NCBI GenBank assembly: GCA_905331475.1
Contig: CAJNYU010002055.1
Span: forward strand, 1 to 64,000
Source: Rotaria socialis
Taxonomy: Eukaryota; Rotifera; Eurotatoria; Philodinida; Philodinidae
Reading direction: 5' to 3'
DNA length: 64,000 nucleotides
The position numbers and the translations under genes are program-made. The notes beneath the pieces are model-generated. The model saw only the letters and a list, made by a program, of their open reading frames with translations, did not search any database and was not told the DNA's origin. Below are positions 14,164-25,152 of the stretch, piece after piece; the stretch's first letter is position 1; each line of letters starts with the position of its first letter.

Positions 14164-14359
14164 CAGAGCCCGCGGAAGTGGAGGGGGGNNNNNNNNNNNN
14201 NNNNNNNNNNNNNNNNNNNNNNNNNNNNNNNNNNNNNNNNNNNNNNNNNNNNNNNNNNNNNNNNNNNNNNNNNNNNNNNNNNNNNNNNNNNNNNNNNNNN
14301 NNNNNNNNNNNNNNNNNTACACCCCCCCCTCCAATATTAGGTCCTTCCCGTGGGCTCTA
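14164..14359. mobile_element. hAT-type MITE, copy 1 (contains the N gap)
   Basis: The left end reads CAGAGCCCGCGGAAG. The right end is its near-perfect inverted counterpart (CTTCCCGTGGGCTCTA). The element is flanked by an exact 8-bp duplication, ATCATGAA, at 14156-14163 and 14360-14367. An 8-bp duplication together with a terminus of the form YARNG is the signature of the hAT superfamily. A run of Ns (14189-14317) replaces the interior. The N run begins in a G tract and ends near a C tract, just where the second copy at 35309-35493 has its G-rich block, so the gap probably lies wholly inside this element. Confidence 0.85.
14189..14317. other. Assembly gap (129 N)
   Basis: Run of undetermined bases inside the MITE. 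The flanking G and C homopolymers, and the hairpin potential of the element, probably caused the failure. Its true length is not known from the sequence. Confidence 0.95.
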
Positions 14360-16348
14360 ATCATGAAAATGCAATTTTTTTTTCAAAGTTTCTATATATA
14401 CAAAAGATATTGAATCGTTTTGTTTTATCTATTCTAAATACTGACGAGCCACATAAGAATCAGTAATAAAATATTTATCAAAAGGATATCAATAATTTAT
14501 TTTTTGAGCAAAATCGTTATTTTATGTGTGATCGGAATTGAATTAGATATTAAATGTAACAGTAGTTATTAGCGTCAGTAGATGACACTCACTGACGCTA
14601 AACGTTTCTCGTATGTTATCTATTTTTTGAATCTCTAATTTGACTTGTTGCGTAATCTCTCAACTATGATTCATCTCGTGATTATCTTTTTGTATTTCTT
14701 TATTGCGCAGTTGTGGATGTTCTATTGTATCGAATACTCGATACTCAATATATTCTATATATGACACGACGACAAAGTCTATTATTGAAACATGTTTAGC
14801 TCTCTTTTTTTGGCAGAATAAATATTAGTTCTTCTATTGCTACATAATCTCCAAAATGAGAGCTAACAACAGTAATATTTAATCTTTCGACAATGATATT
14901 CTAGTATAAATTTCAATTAAATGTCTAGTTTTTGAACATAAATGTTGCAAAAATCATATTCTACAACGTAGGAACCATTTTCTAACTCTCTTGAGAAGTA
15001 AACTGATCATTAACTATTTGTTATATATATATATATAGTTTTCTTATTTCAAAATTCAACAGCAAAATTACTTCAAATATGTTCTGCTTATCTGCTCGCA
15101 TTCTCTTTTACATTTTTATAGAACAGAGATAAGAGAAAAAAGTGTTTCTCAGGGTTGTTGTTCCCTCATGGTTTTTTATTTCATTTTTTATAGGGTGTTA
15201 TGAATCATTAAGATTAATACCGTAAGTAAATATGCAATAGAACGATAAAAAATACCCTTACGACCAGGTTACGAGACTTAAGTCGCTTATTTTTCCCCAT
15301 TCTAGGTAGGTTAATTGTGCAACATACAAAATAAATTAGAATGAAATCGTTCTGACATAATTTACCTGTGGTCTTCTATTTTTTTTCTCTCCAACCTATA
15401 CATAAACGCTAACAAACAAAGAAAGTAGCTTCTATGTAGCGACTTTTATCCATTGGCTTAGCGTAATTTATAGTTATTGAGAATATTGACATGTTCTCCA
15501 GGCTGTCGAATGCTTTATAATTCTTACAATCAGTATATTCAAAGTAAAACAATGATTTTTATTTGCTACTATTTGAAACTTTAATTTAAAAGTACTAAAT
15601 CATGATCGAGCAAAAATTATTCGAAAACTTGACATCAAATAACCATGAGATTGATAACTAAGCTTTACACGGGCTATTCAAAATTTCAGATTCTGTTGTG
15701 TGAAAGAAAAATTTATCATTTGTATAATTTGTTTTGATTCAATAAGTTTAGTATTGTATAATACGTAGTGCTCATGCAACATATCATATATTTTTGCTTG
15801 ATGATTTTGAAACACAACTTTTGAATCATTCGACAGCAAACCATCAAATCAACTAAAACTTGTTCTCATAAGAGTTTCAGATAGCTACCTTTATTATCTT
15901 CTCGTCTCTAAAAAAAATCATGTTCAAGATTCCAGGACACTAATCTAAAGAGATTTTTCTGTGAGGTTACTTGTTAGTATTCTTATAATCTCTTACTAAA
16001 CTAAACTATACACTGGATTACTGCCTGCTTAGTTGCTCAGGATAACTATCTTTCTAGATTATTATAGATGGATCTCTAGAGAAAAGAAGCACCTGTAACC
16101 ATAGAGATTCATAGTTATTTTACTCGACGTTGTATTTATTGTAGATCTCTTTTTCTATGTGCTAAACTTCCTTCTTATTACTGTAGTTGCTATGAGAAAG
16201 GAATACAAAAAGATCTTTAGTTCCCTCTAATCTTTTATCTTTATAAAACGATCCTCAATAGAATACTTCCATATAAAATCATCCATAAATACAAAATTGT
16301 CATTAAATACTCCTTCATATTTGCTCCTTGTTATTTTAGATTGTCAAA

Positions 16349-18369
16349 ATGTTAGCAAGATTATCTCGAGCATGGATGTTCAATCGATCATTGTGTTCAT
16401 CGATGGTTACATTTTCTTCACGGTTTTTATCTTTTGACACAAAGTCGTTTTCTCCATCATCTAAACTTACTCAGAGTTACTATTATAATGCATCTGAATT
16501 ACCACTTTTCTATCATACAGTTGGGCAGCATTTAGACAAACTTGCGGATCTCTATCCAAACCATGAATGCTATGTATTTAAAAGTGAAGGAAATAAACGA
16601 TATACATATAAATCATTTCTTGATGAAGTCAATAGTTTCGCAACAAGTCTTATCGAACTTGGTTTTCAAAAAGGTGATCGCATTGGCGTTTGGCTACCGA
16701 ATCAATCAGAAAATTGTATAATGAGTTATGCTACATCGAAAGTTGGCTTGATTAAAGTAATTTATTTCAAGAAAAACCGACCTATATATATGTACATAGG
16801 TATTTCATTATGTTTTATTTAGGTAAATATCAATCCTGCTTATATGGAACGTGAATTAATTTATTGTATTAATAAAGTAGGTTGTAAAGGTTTAGTAATG
16901 AGACCTAATGTAAAGACAATTGACTGTATGAAAATATTACATAAAATTGTACCTGAACTTGTCGAAACGAAAGGCGAATTAAATGCCAAATTAGTACCAA
17001 CATTGAAACACATAATATTAACAACTGGTAATGATGAGAAAATCAATGAAAATCCAAGTCGTTTTCCAGCAAAAATTCACTTGTTTAGTGATCTTTTACA
17101 TAAAGGTGCAGGAATTCGACAAGAAGAACTACGAGAACGTCAATCACAATTAGATGGCGATACTCCACTAGCTATTTTCTACACATCAGGCACTACTGGG
17201 CAGCCTAAAGCAGCTACATTATCAAACTTCAATTTGTAAGTATTCTTTATTTTTGTATTCTAAGAAGTTCAAAAAGGATCTTCTATTTTTATTATTTCCT
17301 GGCAGATTAAATTCTAGCCTTCCACTCTATTATGTTGATCCAATATTGATGAGTCGTGCTTGTTGTCCAGTTCCAACGTTTCATATATTCGGTGAATTAG
17401 CAGGCACTTTGAATATAAATTCACCAGGTTATTTTACAGCATTTCCTGGAATTTTACCAGACACAATAGAATCGATGCGAACTGTTCAAGAAGAAAAATG
17501 TACTGCACTAGTTGGGCCACCAATTATTTTTTGTGATCTTCTTCAACATCCGAAAAAGAAAGATTATGATATGAGTTCTCTTTTATTCGGTATAATTGCT
17601 GCTGCTCCTGTTAATCCATTGTTGATGGAACAAATAGAACGTGAAGTTCCTATAAAAATGATGAGTCAAGCATTTGGTCAAACAGAAAATACAGGTTCTA
17701 TGGCAATGGGTGTTTTTGCTAAAGATAATAAACAACTTCGTTTTCTCTCTGTTGGCAAAGCAATGCCTCGTATTGAAATGAAAATAGTAGGTGCAAACGA
17801 TAAGATCTTACCTATTGGTGAAGAAGGTGAAATTTATGCACGCAGTTTCAATGTTATGAAAGGTGAGTCTTTTCTAAACAGAAAAACATTCTCAAGACTC
17901 ATTTCGATATTTAGGTTATTATAGAGATGAAGAAAAAACACGTGAAACGATAACATCTGATGGTTGGTTGAAAACTGGTGATTTAGGTACGATGGATGAA
18001 AATGGTTATGTTTATTATCGATCGCGTCGAAAAGAAATGATTATCGTCGGTGGTATAAATGTATATCCAGTTGAAATAGAAAATTTGCTTATGGAACATC
18101 CAAGCATTGCCGAAGCACAAATATTTAGTATACCTGATCAACGATACGGTGAAGTTGTTTGTGCATGGGTGAAAGTAAAAGCAGGCAAAAAAATTAATGA
18201 TGTTGAAGAAGTGAGACAATTCTTAAAAGATAAAGTTGCTTTTTTCAAGGTACCAAAATATGTGAAAGTAATTGAATCATTTGCATCATTTACTACACCA
18301 ACTGGCAAAGTACAAAAGTTCAAACTAGCAGAAGCAATGTTAAAAGAGCTATCTAATACGCATTCGTAG
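16349..18369 (+). CDS. ACSF2: Medium-chain acyl-CoA synthetase ACSF2-like, mitochondrial
   Basis: Four exons (16349-16756, 16823-17235, 17306-17862, 17915-18369) encode 610 residues, the length usual for ACSF2. The enzyme activates fatty acids to acyl-CoA through an acyl-AMP intermediate, in mitochondria. The first 45 residues are rich in Arg, Ser and Leu and poor in acid, as in a mitochondrial targeting peptide. The adenylate-forming motifs are present: P-loop YTSGTTGQPKAATLS (about residue 254), an AFGQTENT block, WLKTGDLG, RRKEMIIVGGINVYP, and TPTGKVQKFK with the catalytic Lys near residue 590. The P-loop has Ala where the family usually has Gly (PKG to PKA). Several family-wide stretches agree with vertebrate ACSF2, for example VNINPAY and KVGCKGLV. 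It is an isolated gene; all introns are 52-70 bp. Related long- or medium-chain ligases are the alternative, but the overall pattern favours ACSF2. Confidence 0.9.
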
Positions 18370-19319
18370 TAAATCACTTATTCAAAAAGCAATCTTCCTT
18401 TTTCTTTTGAATAATTTGTAATAAAAACTATTTATGAAAATTGACTCCTGACTAATTTATCAATCATAAGATACTGTTTCTTTTTTTAAATATAATTAAC
18501 TATAGAATGTCTATTGTTTAACTGTCTATAGAGTTCAGAAATAACAGCTCATTTAAATAGATATAACTGTAAAACTGTGTTCTCTGCTAGAATTCTGATT
18601 ACTTTCCTGTTGTAAATCTTAAAATAAATGATATTGATTGCCAGTTTAGGGCTAAACACTATTTTATCTTTTTTTTTATCAATGTAGTGATCATTTCTTT
18701 AAAGTTTGCCTCAAAGGCACAGCACAGTACAACCAAAACAATAGTGGAGTGTGTCATACCATTTTGTTTTTGTCTAAAGATTGATTGTTCCCATGGATAT
18801 GGCTCAATTTCAATTATGATAGATTTTCATATTTAATTGAATATTTTGAAGTTTTATAATTGCTTTCTTAGAATAACTTGAGCAAGTTTTGACTTGAATC
18901 ATGCACGGTTTCGCATAAAAAAATGTCAAGATCAAGATGCTGACATAAGAAAAATATTTTCACCCAAAAAAACAGCAAATTAAAGTTTAAATACGTATTA
19001 GTGGTTTCAGTTCTATTCAAATCTAAACGTTTTTCTAATGTCCAAGGAAAAAGATCTCCAAACGTAATGTGCAAGATTTTGTAGGAACAGCATTGGCTTA
19101 CCTTTTAACCAATATGGTACACAGCTGACTCATGATCCATGAGTCATGAATAAAATTTGCAAGCATCCGATCTTATTCATTTAACTGGCATAGAAATAAA
19201 CATGTAACGAAACTGTTATTCATCTTAACCAGATTCGTTTAAATCATCTGACAAAACTATTATTTCGTCTTTTTCTAGTTCCTACTTCAAGAATATAATT
19301 GTTTTTATAGAACTTTGAT
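18370..19319. other. Intergenic region
   Basis: Space between two plus-strand genes, holding the ACSF2 3' UTR and the promoter of the F-box gene. A short minus-strand frame at 18868-19074 shows no domain. Nothing else is seen. Confidence 0.6.
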
Positions 19320-20383
19320 ATGACTGCTAACTCTGTCAATCCATTTGATTGTCTTCCTGATGAATTGATTGAACATATATTTTTTGCAATTATTTATTCT
19401 CCACCAGTTGAACCTTACAATCATGTAAATAATATTGCATCGTCGACATTTTATTTTTCTCATTCTCTGCATGAACCATATCTCCGTCATACTTACAAAG
19501 ATTTGACTTCTTTGGAGCTAGTCTGCCGTCGCTTTTATAATCTTCTTCGTTCATCAACATTTTGGCTTCAAAAATGTCATCGTGATCATGTAGCGATTGG
19601 TAACGAACCATTGGCGATTTCTACTGGAATAGATTTTCGACGACTGTATTTTTCAAATCCGTTCCATCCGGATTATAATCTTTTAAATCTCAATAATAGT
19701 AATCAAGATCAAGTAAACCAATTTTGGACTCCAAATGTTAGTCGGGAGGAAACTCCTGTTGGCTCTGATCTTCTTTACGACGAATTTGGATTAGTTTCAT
19801 CCTGCTATGCGACATCCTATGCTTGGGGACAATATCAACGTGATAATGTTCAATTACTTAGAAAAGGAGAAGAAAAGGTCAGTTGATTAGAAGAAGAAAA
19901 ATCCATTATCTGTATCTCTGTCAAATCTATGTGAAAGAGAGAACATTTTCTATCAATACTTATTTATCACAACTCAATTTACCCTTTATATATGTTTATT
20001 ATAATTTCATTTTTTAGTTGATATCGATCAATCCGGTGATTGAATTTACAGTTTGTGTCGCAGGACGGTGGGATTGCTCATCTATTTGCAATTTAGAATT
20101 GTGTTTCTCCAATGGTCACGAATGGAAATATCAGCGTTCGTTTTCTAATGGAGATTGTCAATGGCATCGTCTGATTTATCGTTATGTTAATTATCGCCCG
20201 AATGAAATGCCTTCTCATGTATCAATTATTTTAAAAGGAAAAGATCAAAGATTTTGGGCTGGAAATTATGGAGCAAAATTTGCTCAAATTAAATTAAGAT
20301 TGGCATTGCGCCAAGAAAATGAAACAGAAAATCAAGAGTTTGAAGAGACAATGTTAAATTCACATATACCTCATGTTGCTTAA
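19320..20383 (+). CDS. F-box protein with FBA (sugar-recognition) domain
   Basis: Two exons (19320-19877 and 20018-20383) encode 307 residues. The N-terminus carries an F-box, split by an insert: NPFDCLPDELIEHIFF, then LTSLELVCRRFYNLLRSSTFW. F-boxes bind Skp1 and place substrate on an SCF ubiquitin ligase. The second half matches the FBA domain of the FBXO2/6/17/27/44 group: FTVCVAGRWDCSSICNLEL, a WHRLIYRYVNYRP stretch, and FWAGNYGAKFAQIKLRL. In that group the domain recognises N-glycans on misfolded glycoproteins during ER-associated degradation. The segment between (residues 110-190) is Asn-rich and includes YATSYAWGQYQRD, similar to the start of FBA domains. Glycan binding is inferred from the family; the binding residues were not checked one by one. 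The gene converges on the minus-strand gene ending at 20707. Confidence 0.85.
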
Positions 20384-20706
20384 CAATTATCATAGAAAAC
20401 TGTTTACGTATATTTCTTTCTTACGCTTTTTATATTATGAAAATTTTAAGCAACAAAAAAAGTTCTGTTTGATTCTATTCTATCAGAAAAGCTAAATGTA
20501 TATCAATCTCTTTTGAAGTTACATTAGAGAGGAAAAAAGCTTTTTATATGTAATTGACAAAAAAAAATGAGAGATCGATAATATAAGGTTAAAAAATATT
20601 CCATAATAGATTCTATTCAATTTTAACAAGCAAATCAGTCTTTTTTTCGTGACTGTACTTTGTCATTATTGGACATCTGATGAAACTTGTTAATTATGAA
20701 TGAAGT

Positions 20707-21954
20707 TTACAATAACAGTGACTGTCGCTTGACTTTTATCGATTGTGGATCTAATACATCAGTTAATGTTCGTTTTTCAGACACTTTCACTCGATGATTG
20801 ATTTCTTGCATTGATTTTTCGTTATTTTTATTTATTGATAATTTGCCATTTAAGCCATTATTATTTGAAGTTTGATGAAAAGCATCACAAATTATGATAT
20901 ACGGAGCTAAATAATAACACTTTAATGAATCGTTTCAAAAAATAAAACAACGTCTTGAAAGACATTTCCTACCAAGTCTTTTGACCATAGGAAATAAATC
21001 GTCAATATTTTTATTTTCCAAAATTTTCTCATATTCTTTATCACTCCCTGTTAGCAAGATACTATTCTTGTTAATGACGTCTTCCGTTGTTTTTACGATG
21101 TTGTCATCTTTTATAATCGAGGGTGTTCGAACTATCGTACTTTGATGATGATCCGATGCTTTAAGTTGAACATTCTGTTCTATTGAAAAGTCTGCTATAG
21201 ATGTTCTTCGTTGTAAAGTATTATCTCTTTCCCATGCTTGCACTTTATTTCGTCGAATAATCATCGATTTAGTTTCATTATTTTGATCTTTGCCTAATGT
21301 AAAATTATTTGTTAATGCTGAAAATAAATGTTTTTGATTAGAAAGTAATGCCAATGGTAATGAAATATTCAAAGAAGATGTTAATTGCATTGAATTAGAT
21401 GCTGATGATAATGTATAACATGATGATGAACTATTTTGTAAATGAATACTAGGTTTAGAATGATTTGAATAACATAAATTTATTGATTGACAACGACTAT
21501 CATGAATTTCTGGACCATAGTTATGATTTAATAAGCCATTACGAATGAAACATTCATCAGTATAAAGTGGTAAGGATGATTGATCATCTATATTTACTTG
21601 TTGATGTAAATACGGAGTTTTTAAACGTTGTTTAACTAATTCTTTATTATGATCACAGACGATTTGAGATTGAACATAATGAAAAATTATTTTAAGAGCT
21701 TGTTGTAAGTCAAAGAAATCTTTATTAGTTAAATTAAATTCTTTCAGATAAGAACTTAATGAAGTATATGACGATGATGAATGTCTACTTTTAGTTGAAA
21801 TTTTTTCATTCATATCTATTGGCGATTGAGATCTATTTTGATTCAAATCTTTTTGTTGAGAAATGCAAGATTGTTTTCGATCATGTAGATGATGAAGTGA
21901 TGTTGATAAATATAGACCATTCATATTTAAAGGACCTTTCGAATGTTTAAACAT
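20707..21954 (-). CDS. Ser/Asn-rich protein of unknown function, two exons
   Basis: The exons (minus order) are 21954-20973 and 20906-20707. The 66-bp GT-AG intron keeps the frame and replaces a spurious read-through end with a 66-codon final exon. The product has 393 residues. I recognise no family. It is rich in Ser, Asn, Gln and His and looks largely disordered. A more ordered stretch near residue 80 (LTNKDFFDLQQALKIIFHYV) could be helical. The C-terminal exon begins APYIIICDAFHQ and ends in a basic tail VKRQSLLL. There is no signal peptide or membrane segment. A possible phosphorylation motif, RRTSIAD, lies near residue 265. The clean splice junction and steady coding composition support a real gene; its job is unknown. 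Confidence 0.7.
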
Positions 21955-22616
21955 AGTCGGTACTAAAGGTTGTTTCGTTTAACAGAAAACAAGTAGAGCA
22001 GAAAAAATTCGATCATGAACAATTAAATGCATAATGAATTCGTTAATTTTAATCATGTTTATTTTTGGAAAAATATCTTATTATAATCCATGTAAATAAG
22101 CGCCTTATTTCTGCATATCTATATACAGAGAAAGAGCTTTAGTTCTCTCTCTCTCTAGTTAAAGTGTAGAAAAATTATCTTGCTACGAACATTATGAAAG
22201 AACTTCGAATCATCATCCAAAGGTTGTTATAACTTACTTTTTTGTTTCGAACCTTAACTTGTGAATCATCATTTCCTATTTATCAGCAAATACGATTTGT
22301 AAGATAAGTATCTACATTTGACATGTGACGGTTAAAGTAGATGCTTTAGTCATCCTTATGTACAAAGGTTAATTTGTGACTCACACTCATCTATTGACGC
22401 ATCTTTGATAACCATAGTCAAAGTAAAGTAAACTATACTGTAAAAAAATGCATCAAGTGATTCATTTTTTTGCGTTTCAAGAGCTTGTTGTGCAATACTA
22501 AGCTAGCTAAGGAATAAATATTCGTATCTCTCTCTCTCTCTCTCTCTCTTCATATATATATAATAGATGTGTTTACATCTAACGATATAGTTATCTATTT
22601 ACAAAATTATTATTAA
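21955..22616. other. Divergent promoter region with a (CT)n tract
   Basis: Shared upstream region of the Ser-rich gene (-) and the RING gene (+). A (CT)n microsatellite at about 22529-22552 is followed by a TATATATA stretch about 60 bp before the RING start codon; this could be core promoter sequence, but that is a guess from position. Confidence 0.5.
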
Positions 22617-24190
22617 ATGTCAAACGAATCTATACAAATGATGGATTTCAATATAGCTTCTGATGAAGATGGAGAAAGAGTTGAAACAGTTGCATCCAAT
22701 AGTAAAGGTAGAGAATAAAGAAGAACAATGATTTGTGGATACTTTATATTGAATGATTTAGATGAACAAATGACGGCCACTGTTCATGAAAACGGTTATG
22801 AATCAGAATGTAGTTCAAGCACGAGAAGTGATGAAGATTTAGCGCGTTCAGTACTTGAAATTGAAGCTGATGCATTTAGACGTTTTATTGAACGACAACG
22901 TACTGAAGTAATGTTTGAATTACGTCATATACGTTTAGGAGAACGACCTGTTACTGGTCAACCGAATCGTGAACGAATTGAAACATTTTTAAATAATATT
23001 CAAGAACAACAACATCAAAATCGCCGAGTACCATCAACTAGACCTGCTATGCCTAGTGCTCATATCGATGATATTGATTCATTAGCGACTCGCCGATGTG
23101 TATCGGCTGCATTAGGCAGTGTAGCATTTCGGCAAGATCTTGAAAGTGCTATTCGACGTTCAATAACACCTAGAACAGTGCCATCGGGACAACAAATTCC
23201 ACGAGCACCACCTATACCAGAAACATTAGTATCATCTGTCGTCGAACAACAACAATCTGCTCAAATTACACAAATTTCATCAGATTTACCGGCACCTGTA
23301 CTCCTAGTTACTAGAGAACAACAACAACAGCCATCTCAAATTAATCAAACTCGTACACATGAGCCATTCAATATTGAAAGGTAGATCCTATTTCAGTTGT
23401 GTATTTATCTATTGAACTAATTATTTATTTTTGTTAGACACGAGCGTGAACTGAATGCATGGCAAGCAATAACTCAATTACAACGCGAAATCATCGTTTT
23501 AGAAATTAGTGATCTTGTGCATCGACAATTAGTCACAAGTGCTCTAGAAAGCGATTTCCGTCAGCATCTTGAACAAAACATTTATGTAAGTCTTTTCATC
23601 TCGATCATAATTCGATATAAAAATGCATATTTTGATTAAACAGACTCGCCTAGAACAGGGAGCACCAACTCAACAAGTAGATCAGCCAACGCCAATAGTC
23701 AGAACACCAAGAGTTCCTCCTGCGCCTGCTCCGATTCGAGTGATGCCTACTACTCATGGTGTAAGCATTCCATCAAACAAAGGATGTTCATCTCTTCATA
23801 TAAATAATGTGTTTTGTTCTCTAGGCTACTTCGAATGTTGATGCATTATCAACACGACTTGATTCCATGCAACAAATGTTACAGCTAATGCTTTCCATGC
23901 AAATGGATATGCAAAGATCGCTGCGTCAAGAAGTTGCAAGTGCTATGGCAAATAGCTCATCAAATAGCATAGTTTCAACAAGTCAACCAATGAATGCTGG
24001 ACATTGCACAGTATGTTTGAATGCAATAGCTGATACCGTACTTTACCGTTGCGGTCATCTCTGTGTATGCTATATGTGTGGATTAAATCTTCGAGAATCG
24101 ACATCGGCAAATGGTGTCAAATGTCCGATATGCCGAGCTCCGGTTGATGATATTCTTCGTGTTTATAGAAGTAGCCGTGATGGAGAATAA
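22617..24190 (+). CDS. C-terminal RING-finger protein (Neuralized-type C3HC4), probable E3 ubiquitin ligase
   Basis: Five exons (22617-22707, 22762-23380, 23438-23585, 23644-23760, 23825-24190) encode 446 residues with GT-AG introns of 54-64 bp. The last 60 residues form a RING: CTVCLNAIADTVLYRCGHLC, then CYMCGLNL, then CPICRAPVDDILRVYRS. The spacing and the RCGHLCVCYMC block resemble the C-terminal RING of Neuralized-like ligases, which pass ubiquitin from an E2 to substrate. Upstream the protein is Gln/Pro/Arg-rich with probable helices (LARSVLEIEADAFRRFIERQ; VLEISDLVHRQLVTSALESD). No NHR (Neuralized) repeats are visible, so it is not a canonical Neuralized. Substrate is unknown. The gene converges on the secreted acidic protein gene; the stops are about 300 bp apart. 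Confidence 0.85.
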
Positions 24191-24495
24191 ATTGTAACAG
24201 AAATAGAAAAAACTAGAATGGATTTATTGAGGAGCATGCTGGGTGTAAATAGTTCGTCTTTTTTTGTGATACATTCACAAACGTACACAACATAAATAGT
24301 TATATACATCAAATAGAAGAAAACAAAAAATATATTTCTTTTTCTTTTATTACTGATTATTTTTTTTTCTTTGATTGTTTTGGAATAGTGACTGCTTTTT
24401 TTTGTTCACATTTTTCTCTGTTATTATCATTAGATCTTCAATTATGGAACAAATAATATCTTTTGCTTTTTTAAATAAACTAAATGATGTTGTCT

Positions 24496-25152
24496 TCAAT
24501 GGTTTTCCGCAGCCATTATACTGTCATCCATTACTTGCGAATTTATCACCGGTTGTAAATTTTCATCATCTAATTAAAATTAGATTAAAAAAAGATGTTT
24601 ATAGAGAATTTTAATCACATACTGTCTTCTTCTTCAGCAAAATATCTAATCAGTTGTTCTCTAGTCATTGGTAATACATATTCGTTATCAGCAAGTTCCG
24701 ATGATGATTCGTCATCTTCAGGTTCTTGGTTGTATTTATTACCGTAAACGTCATATAAGTCATTAATTATCGGTAAAAAATCAATGTCTTCATCATCGTC
24801 ATCAGCAGAATCTTCACTTTCACTTGACAAATGTAATTCGGCTTTTTCTATTTCAGGATGATTAGCAGGTGCATTGAAATTTTTATTTTCATCATTTGTT
24901 GATAATTGCTCGTCAGAATCTGATGTATGTTGTTCATGAGCAAGTTCTTTTAAGAGACGACTAGCAATAGCAGTTGCTTTTTGTTGTTTTGTTTCGAGTG
25001 TATCAGGATTAGCTAGAAATTTTATAGTTATTTATTTTAATACTAATATATATATATATATATTTACTTTTATTATTGGGACCAATAGGAGCAGTGCTGA
25101 CCAATGAATAGCCACAGATAAGAGTAACAAGAAGAATGAAAATAAGTTGCAT
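24496..25152 (-). CDS. Secreted acidic protein of unknown function
   Basis: The exons (minus order) are 25152-25068, 25012-24623 and 24569-24496, giving 182 residues. The start MQLIFILLVTLICGYS is a clear signal peptide, with likely cleavage after VSTA (about residue 21). The mature protein is strongly acidic: SSESEDSADDDDEDIDF and EPEDDESSSELADNEY, then MTREQLIRYFAEEED. No cysteines are seen in the mature part and no dibasic cleavage sites are obvious, so a neuropeptide precursor is not favoured. The last intron (donor GTATGTG, 53 bp) is inferred; without it the protein ends 24 residues earlier, after EEEDSM. The family is not recognised. A calcium- or mineral-binding or chaperone-like extracellular role would fit the acidity but is speculation. 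Confidence 0.65.

Larger units (their letters stand above)
12245..16348. other. Intergenic region with one MITE and an assembly gap
   Basis: Apart from the repeat at 14164-14359 no feature is supported. The stretch is AT-rich with stops in all frames. The first few hundred bases are presumably the synapsin 3' UTR. Confidence 0.6.

Noticed and set aside
24375..24614. 79-codon plus-strand frame after the RING gene
   Set aside because: Overlaps the inferred last exon of the minus-strand secreted protein; no domain; the opposite strand gives a better spliced model.
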